Shown here one piece after another: positions 32,287 to 37,037 of a stretch of DNA of 37,037 nucleotides. Origin of the DNA: Calothrix sp. HK-06 (GTDB lineage Bacteria; Cyanobacteriota; Cyanobacteriia; Cyanobacteriales; Nostocaceae); contig NZ_MRCD01000013.1 in the NCBI RefSeq assembly GCF_001904745.1, forward strand, positions 1-37,037, read 5' to 3'. Numbering within the stretch: position 1 is the stretch's first letter; the number at the start of each line of letters is the position of its first letter. Position numbers and translations under genes: made by a program. The notes below the pieces were generated by a model that did no database searches, was not told the DNA's origin, and saw only the letters and a list, made by a program, of their open reading frames with translations.

Positions 32287-33570
32287 ATGAGTGGAAAACG
32301 CATTGTGATTGCTACGTTTGGATCGCTTGGTGACGTACATCCAGCGATCGCACTGGGGTTAGGACTTAAAGCTCAGGGTCATAACGTATCAATCGCCGTC
32401 AACGAATTCTATCGAAGCAAAATTGAAAAAGAAGGATTAGAGCTTTGTGCTATTCCACCAGAACAAGAGAATAGCGATCCAGCATTTATTGATCGCATAT
32501 TAGATCCCAAAATTGGATATCAAACAGTCATTCGTGAATTATTGCTTCCGTTTGTGCGTGAAACTTATAATAATTTAGTGAAGGCAACTAAAAATACAGA
32601 TTTATTAATTAGTTCAGATTTTGTGTTTGCGGCGCCACTTGTGGCTCAAAAAACAGGTATTCCTTGGGCATCTTATCTTCTCTCCCCATCCTCTTTTTTC
32701 TCGCTTTACGATCCGCCAAAATTGCCAGGTTTTGCAAATCTACCTCAAATGCCAATTTTAGAGCGATTTCTCAATAGTGTAGTCCTGCAAATGGCGAGAC
32801 GGACTACTAAAGGATGGTTTGAACCCCTGCGACAGTTACGGCATGAGTTGGGATTACCGCCCGGAAATCATCCGCTTTTTGAGGACAAATATTCTCCTTC
32901 TTTAATGCTAGCAATGTTTTCCTCGGTGTTGGGGACACCTCAACCAGATTGGGTTCCTCAGTCACAACTCACTGGCTTTGCGTTCTACGACCGCCTACTT
33001 CCTGGACAAAAACTTTCTGATGAATTAGCCGATTTTTTGGCATCAGGCTCGCCACCTGTAGTTTTTACACTTGGATCGGCTGTTGTACGCCGAGCAGGCA
33101 ATTTCTACACCGAAAGCCTAGAAGCAGTCAAAGCTTTAGGCTGTCGAGCCGTTTTTTTGGTGGGGAAAAAAGAGTTTCAAAATGAATTGCCTTCTTTACT
33201 TCCCAATAATGTAATCGCCGTTGATTATGCACCGTTTTCTGAACTATTCCCAAATGCAGCAGTTATAGTACATCAAGGCGGAGTCGGAACAACGGCACAG
33301 GCGTTAAGAGCAGGTGTGCCGATGTTAGTTGTACCTTATGCATTCGATCAACCCGATAATGCCGCGCGTGTCGTTCACTTAGGCATTGCCCAAAAGATTC
33401 CGCGCTCAGATTATCGCCGCGATTTGGTAGTAACATCACTTCGTCAATTGCTTAATAACTCAACCTATAAAACAACCGCACAATCTATTAAAGAGCAAGT
33501 CAATGCTGAGAATGGTGTTCAGTTAGCTTGCAATGCGATTGAAAGAACGTTTTTCAATTCGGCGAATTAG
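32287..33570 (+). CDS. GT1-family (UGT/MGT-like) glycosyltransferase 1
   Basis: 427 aa, GT-B fold. The N-terminal acceptor domain begins RIVIATFGSLGDVHPAIALG, the usual G-S-x-G-D-x-x-P strand of sterol/macrolide-type transferases. The C-terminal donor domain has PPVVFTLGSAVVRRAG and HQGGVGTTAQALRAGVPMLV followed by PYAFDQPDNA, the nucleotide-sugar-binding motif with its His and Asp-Gln pair. It should move a sugar from a UDP- or dTDP-sugar to a small lipophilic acceptor. GGAGTCAAAGCG upstream may act as ribosome binding site. It contains the only HIP1 octamer of the window (32344-32351). Confidence 0.9.
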   Translation: MSGKRIVIATFGSLGDVHPAIALGLGLKAQGHNVSIAVNEFYRSKIEKEGLELCAIPPEQENSDPAFIDRILDPKIGYQTVIRELLLPFVRETYNNLVKATKNTDLLISSDFVFAAPLVAQKTGIPWASYLLSPSSFFSLYDPPKLPGFANLPQMPILERFLNSVVLQMARRTTKGWFEPLRQLRHELGLPPGNHPLFEDKYSPSLMLAMFSSVLGTPQPDWVPQSQLTGFAFYDRLLPGQKLSDELADFLASGSPPVVFTLGSAVVRRAGNFYTESLEAVKALGCRAVFLVGKKEFQNELPSLLPNNVIAVDYAPFSELFPNAAVIVHQGGVGTTAQALRAGVPMLVVPYAFDQPDNAARVVHLGIAQKIPRSDYRRDLVVTSLRQLLNNSTYKTTAQSIKEQVNAENGVQLACNAIERTFFNSAN

Positions 33571-33704
33571 CAGAAACGATTACTTTCAATGAAGCGCTTT
33601 GAGGGAGCTTGCATAAATGCTGATTTGGTTCTCATCTTTGGGAAACATTTACAGTGATTTCGTCCTACGGTAAGCATTTCAGCCCTAAAAGGAGAAACAC
33701 AGCG

Positions 33705-35000
33705 ATGGCTTATGTATTAATTGCCACAGCACCAGTTGCAAGCCACTTTTATCCAGTATCTTCGGTCGCCCAAGAGCTAGTAAAACGGGGGCACACAGTT
33801 TGGTGGTATGCGGGCAAAGCATTCCAAGCCAAAATTGAGCGACTTGGAGCGACGTATAAACCGATGCACGCCGCCTACGACTTCAGCGGCATGAGCCGAG
33901 ATGAAGCCTTTCCACAACTTCGTGGGTTGCGAGGTTTGTCAGCTTTGATTGAAACTATTAAAGCACTCTTTATTGAGCAGGCGCCCAAACAAATGCAAGA
34001 TATTCTTAACTTGCTCGATGAATTTCCTGCCGATATTTTGATTGCTGAAGAAGTGGGCTTTGGTGTTGGCTTTGTTCGTGAAAAAACAGGTATTCCAGCG
34101 GTAGCCATTGCCCTCTCTATATATTCTTTCGGCAGTAGGGATACCGCGCCGATCGGTTTAGCTTTACCGCCAGATAGCTCACCACTAGGACGAATTCGCA
34201 ATGCCATGCTGCGATTTTTCATCAATTCCGTAGCCTTGGGTGATCTACAACTCTATATCGATCAAATTCGTAGCAGCGTAGGATTGCGAATTCTAAAACG
34301 AAGCGTATTAGAAAGAATCGTTGAGCCGCCTGATTTGTATTTGCTTGGAACGATACCTGAGTTTGAGTACCCTCGCAATGATTTGTATCGACATACACAT
34401 TTTGTTGGCGCCTTTATCAGTCCTCCTGTTGAGCCATTTGAACCGCCAGCTTGGTGGAATGATTTGCAGGACGAACGGCCTGTAATATTAGTAACTCAAG
34501 GCACTTTAGCAAACAATAATTTGAATGAGCTTCTTATCCCCACTATTCGGGCATTAGCACATGAGAATGTACTTGTTATCGCAACGACAGCAAATATCTT
34601 GGCTAAAGATATTCAGCTTGACCCAGTGCCCGACAATGTACGTTTGGAGCAATTTATCCCTTTCTACTATCTCATGTCTCATGTAGATGTGATGGTAACA
34701 AATGGTGGATTTGGTGGTGTACAACTTGCTCTATCCAATGGAGTACCTGTGATTGTAGCAGGTGCAACGGAGGAAAAGCCAGAAATTGCAGCACGGGTGG
34801 CATGGGCTGGTGTAGGTATTAACTTAAAAACGGGAACTCCGTCGGAAGCGAAAATATGGAGTGCTGTCAGAAGGATTTTGCATGACCATTGCTACAAGCA
34901 GAACGCACAACGATTGCAAACTGAATTTCAGCAATATAACGGGCCACAACGAGCTGCCGATTTGATTGAAAAGCTTATAACAAAGAACGAGGACAGATAA
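33705..35000 (+). CDS. GT1-family (MGT-like) glycosyltransferase 2
   Basis: 431 aa from ATG 33705 (MAYVLIATAPVASHFYPVSS), chosen because AAAAGGAGAAA lies just upstream; the frame is open to 33654, but that stretch looks untranslated. It has the acceptor domain of macrolide/zeaxanthin-type transferases and a donor motif TNGGFGGVQLALSNGVPVIV near residue 340, then AGATEEKPEIAARV. The usual His of H-x-G-G is Asn here (TNGG), and the D-Q pair is EEKPE, so donor choice may differ from enzyme 1. Only distant similarity to glycosyltransferase 1. Its stop overlaps the P450 start by one base (TAATG), so translation is coupled. Confidence 0.88.
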   Translation: MAYVLIATAPVASHFYPVSSVAQELVKRGHTVWWYAGKAFQAKIERLGATYKPMHAAYDFSGMSRDEAFPQLRGLRGLSALIETIKALFIEQAPKQMQDILNLLDEFPADILIAEEVGFGVGFVREKTGIPAVAIALSIYSFGSRDTAPIGLALPPDSSPLGRIRNAMLRFFINSVALGDLQLYIDQIRSSVGLRILKRSVLERIVEPPDLYLLGTIPEFEYPRNDLYRHTHFVGAFISPPVEPFEPPAWWNDLQDERPVILVTQGTLANNNLNELLIPTIRALAHENVLVIATTANILAKDIQLDPVPDNVRLEQFIPFYYLMSHVDVMVTNGGFGGVQLALSNGVPVIVAGATEEKPEIAARVAWAGVGINLKTGTPSEAKIWSAVRRILHDHCYKQNAQRLQTEFQQYNGPQRAADLIEKLITKNEDR

Positions 35001-36340
35001 TGACTCAACTAAAATCCGCAGATCAAATGCCAGGTAACTTTGGCTTACCGTTTTTCGGTGAAGCTATTGAGATAGTAACTACTCAAGGTTGGGGGCTAGC
35101 AAAAAATTATCAGCGATACGGGGCGATTTTCAAAACTAGCTTACTAGGTAGAAAATATGCAGTTTTAGTGGGAGCAGAGGCTAACAAAGTGATTTTGCAT
35201 CTTCAGGCAGATCGTGTTTCTTCTTACATGGGTTGGCAGCCCTTTATGGAACAGGTTTTTGGTCGTCCAATGATGCTCCAAGATGGGGATACGCATCGCT
35301 TTACCCGTCGATTGATGGCTCCAGCATTTCATAGTCAAGCAATCGCTAGCTATTTTGAAACTATGCAGCAAGTAATTAATGAATGTTTAGATAATTGGAA
35401 AATTCATAAAACTGTTCCCTTAAAAAGTGAATTTAATCAGCTTGCTTTAAGAGTAGGGATACGTCTATTACTGGGTATCGAATTAGTCAGCGACATCGAA
35501 CAGATTGAGAAATGGTATAAAACTTTAATAAAGGGAGCTTCTGCAATATTGCGGATTGATTTACCATTTATGACTTATGGTCGATCTAAAATTGCCCGTA
35601 GGCAATTAAAGGCATTCTTTGGAAATATTATCAGTGAGCGCAAACAACAAGGTAATCTCCAAGAATCCAAAGATGTCTTAGGGCTGTTCTTAGCCTCTGT
35701 CGATGGAACAAGTAGTACGTTATCTGACAATCAGATTATAGACGAACTCATACACCTAATCAATGGCGCCCATTTCACTACTTCAACTTCCCTAACTTGG
35801 TCACTTGTTGAGCTTGCAGCACATCCAGAATTACAAGCAAAATTACGCCAAGAATTACAACAAGTCACAGGAGGTTCTCCCCTTTGCTTAGAGCATCTTA
35901 AGAAATTAAATCAAATGAATTATTTTTTGAAAGAAATTGAGCGAGTTTATAATCCTGCTGGGGTCTTTTTATTTCGAGGCGTTGTTAAAGAGATTGAATA
36001 TGCAGGTTACTCTATTCCACCTGGATGGAACATTATACTTGCTCAAGGCTTGACACATCAGTTACCATCACTCTACACTAATCCTGAAAACTTTGACCCT
36101 CAACGGTTTGCGCCACCCCGTGAAGAAGATAAAAAAGAACCATTTGGGTTAATTGGCTTTGGTGGTGGAGAACATACGTGTATTGGCATGGAATTTGCGA
36201 AAATGGAAATAAAAATAGTCTTAACCAAGCTATTAAGTCAGTACAAGTGGACGATTGAACCAAAGTATACTAAAATCTCACCAATTTCAACACCTCCCAA
36301 AGTTGAAAATAAGTTAAGAGCCTTGATGGAGCCTTTGTAA
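35000..36340 (+). CDS. Cytochrome P450
   Basis: A 446-aa soluble P450 with no N-terminal anchor; it begins in the proline region (MPGNFGLPFFGEAIEI). Haem-binding loop FGGGEHTCIG with Cys394, K-helix E312-x-x-R315 (EIER), and PERF-like DPQRFAPPRE (366-375). The I-helix reads INGAHFTTSTS (254-264), with His258 where Asp/Glu usually helps proton delivery; the Thr pair is kept. It recalls CYP120/CYP51-like enzymes acting on terpenoids or sterols. Co-translated with glycosyltransferase 2, it probably hydroxylates the aglycone before or after sugar addition (inference). Electron donors would be encoded elsewhere. Confidence 0.92.
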   Translation: MTQLKSADQMPGNFGLPFFGEAIEIVTTQGWGLAKNYQRYGAIFKTSLLGRKYAVLVGAEANKVILHLQADRVSSYMGWQPFMEQVFGRPMMLQDGDTHRFTRRLMAPAFHSQAIASYFETMQQVINECLDNWKIHKTVPLKSEFNQLALRVGIRLLLGIELVSDIEQIEKWYKTLIKGASAILRIDLPFMTYGRSKIARRQLKAFFGNIISERKQQGNLQESKDVLGLFLASVDGTSSTLSDNQIIDELIHLINGAHFTTSTSLTWSLVELAAHPELQAKLRQELQQVTGGSPLCLEHLKKLNQMNYFLKEIERVYNPAGVFLFRGVVKEIEYAGYSIPPGWNIILAQGLTHQLPSLYTNPENFDPQRFAPPREEDKKEPFGLIGFGGGEHTCIGMEFAKMEIKIVLTKLLSQYKWTIEPKYTKISPISTPPKVENKLRALMEPL

Positions 36341-36449
36341 ATTTTAACCTAGCGTAATAAAATTCTGTACAAATCGTGAAGGCGCAAAAATAGCTATTTT
36401 TGTCTCAACTTGCATTCTTACTCTACCTTTTGACTATGGCACCACATGT

Positions 36450-36737
36450 TTAAGCACTCCCCAAACTGGGAATACTAGTGTTAGCTAGAATTTGTATATC
36501 TACTGGATTTAAAAAATCATTTAAAATATCTTCAGGTAGTGGATCATGGAAATCAATAGATATTATAACCTTACCTTTATCCAAACCAGGAATTAGGGGT
36601 AAGGACTTTTCTACAATATGTACAATCCGTGCAACGGGAGTACCAGCTTGAGAAATAATTACTTCTTCTCCTGATAGGACTCTCAGAAGCAGTTCTGCGA
36701 AGTCAACTTGTAACTCAAACAATTCTACATGATACAT
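36450..36737 (-). CDS. Phd/YefM-like antitoxin, orphan
   Basis: 95 aa. FAELLLRVLSGEEVIISQAG, then TPVARIVHI, is the Phd/YefM pattern that binds operator DNA, with a C-terminal arm (GKVIISIDFHDPLPEDILND) for toxin binding. Family members usually end soon after this arm; here ~20 unrelated residues follow (NPVDIQILANTSIPSLGSA), suggesting the original stop or the toxin junction was lost. No PIN/VapC toxin frame lies downstream on the minus strand (36341-36449). It carries one GATC, like the acquired segment beside it. Confidence 0.75.
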   Translation of the reverse strand: MYHVELFELQVDFAELLLRVLSGEEVIISQAGTPVARIVHIVEKSLPLIPGLDKGKVIISIDFHDPLPEDILNDFLNPVDIQILANTSIPSLGSA

Positions 36738-36962
36738 TTACAGCCACTTTCCATCTATTGCGGCTATGAATGACGATACCAATATCGTGACACAAAATAG
36801 TAACTTTTGCTTGGATTAAATACTTGTAAGCATTTTTACTACTAGGTGGACGATGATTTAACTTTCTTGGCATAGTACGTCACCCTTTAAAATCATTTCT
36901 TCATCAGATGGAAGAAATGGAACGGTGCCTAAACGACCATCTAAATAACTCACATCTTGCAC
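36715..36962 (-). other. Two short overlapping frames upstream of the antitoxin
   Basis: On the minus strand, a 52-aa frame (36873-36715, MPRKLNHRPPSSKNAYKYLI) overlaps the antitoxin start by 23 bp. A second, starting at GTG 36962 and ending 36858, reads VQDVSYLDGRLGTVPFLPSD onward and overlaps the first by 16 bp. The tight overlaps suggest a small operon, perhaps with the upstream gene cut by the palindromic element at 36970. I do not recognise either product. Confidence 0.35.
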
Positions 36963-36969
36963 TAGGCCT

Positions 36970-37037
36970 AGAAACCGGGCTTATTGACAAAAATTTTGCT
37001 ATAAAACGTTGATTTTTCGTACAGAAGCCCGGTTTCT
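36970..37037. repeat. Palindromic element with 13-bp inverted termini
   Basis: AGAAACCGGGCTT (36970-36982) and AAGCCCGGTTTCT (37025-37037) are perfect inverted copies around 42 AT-rich bases. It is non-coding and resembles a small MITE. It may continue past the window edge. Confidence 0.8.

Noticed and set aside
33654-33704. Longer N-terminus for glycosyltransferase 2
   Set aside because: A good ribosome binding site (AAAAGGAG) lies within it, just before ATG 33705, where the family fold begins.
33875-34225. Minus-strand 116-codon frame within glycosyltransferase 2
   Set aside because: It overlaps a well-supported coding sequence and resembles no family.
1-37037. tRNA, rRNA, retron or diversity-generating retroelement
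   Set aside because: No cloverleaf, rRNA-like block, reverse transcriptase motif or template/variable repeat pair was seen on either strand.

Overview
The window looks like an accessory chromosomal region of a filamentous, Nostocales-type cyanobacterium. It is AT-rich. It carries cyanobacterial families (Rpn/DUF4351 proteins, XisI, DUF2997, a type III-A CRISPR operon) and short palindromic repeats typical of these genomes. The hexamer GGCGCC occurs about 60 times by eye where base composition predicts one or two. HIP1 (GCGATCGC) occurs once, and GATC is strongly depleted up to about 31.3 kb.

0.2-8.9 kb: a compact type III-A (Csm) operon, cas10-csm2-csm3-csm4-csm5-cas6, then a CARF-HEPN ribonuclease and a CARF-only protein. 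Cas10 keeps the GGDD cyclase motif but shows no HD nuclease motif, so the locus reads as an RNA-sensing, cyclic-oligoadenylate-signalling system. 8.9-14.3 kb is decayed: a HigB-like toxin remnant with an intact antitoxin, a frameshifted PD-(D/E)XK gene, an Rpn/DUF4351 gene between two 92-bp direct repeats, a cas3' helicase with a stop, a frameshift and a truncation, an 8-repeat CRISPR array joined to the cas3' break, and a truncated second DUF4351 copy.

14.5-19.6 kb: a type I Cascade operon (cas8-cas7-cas5-cas6), then the first ~19 codons of cas4 running straight into a 2-repeat CRISPR remnant with nearly the same repeat. No cas1, cas2, HD nuclease or Tn7 gene is present. The two systems may share crRNAs. 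The type I complex seems to have lost both its Cas3 motor and its adaptation module.

19.9-29.0 kb: an Hsp20 gene with a clear terminator; three tandem HEAT/LRR-like paralogues on the minus strand plus a relic of a fourth; and, divergent from them, a DUF2997 gene, a membrane-HTH-coiled-coil-GrpE-like protein and an Hsp70-family ATPase. An XisI relic, an unknown gene and a frameshifted small gene follow.

29.0-31.3 kb: an MFS transporter and a Coq4-like protein, each preceded by nearly the same operator-like element, then a GFA-family gene cut off after 21 codons. 31.3-36.3 kb: an AraC regulator, two GT1 glycosyltransferases and a cytochrome P450, probably a small glycoside biosynthetic cassette. 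GATC frequency jumps about tenfold here, which suggests recent acquisition. The window ends with an orphan Phd/YefM-like antitoxin, small unassigned frames and a palindromic repeat.
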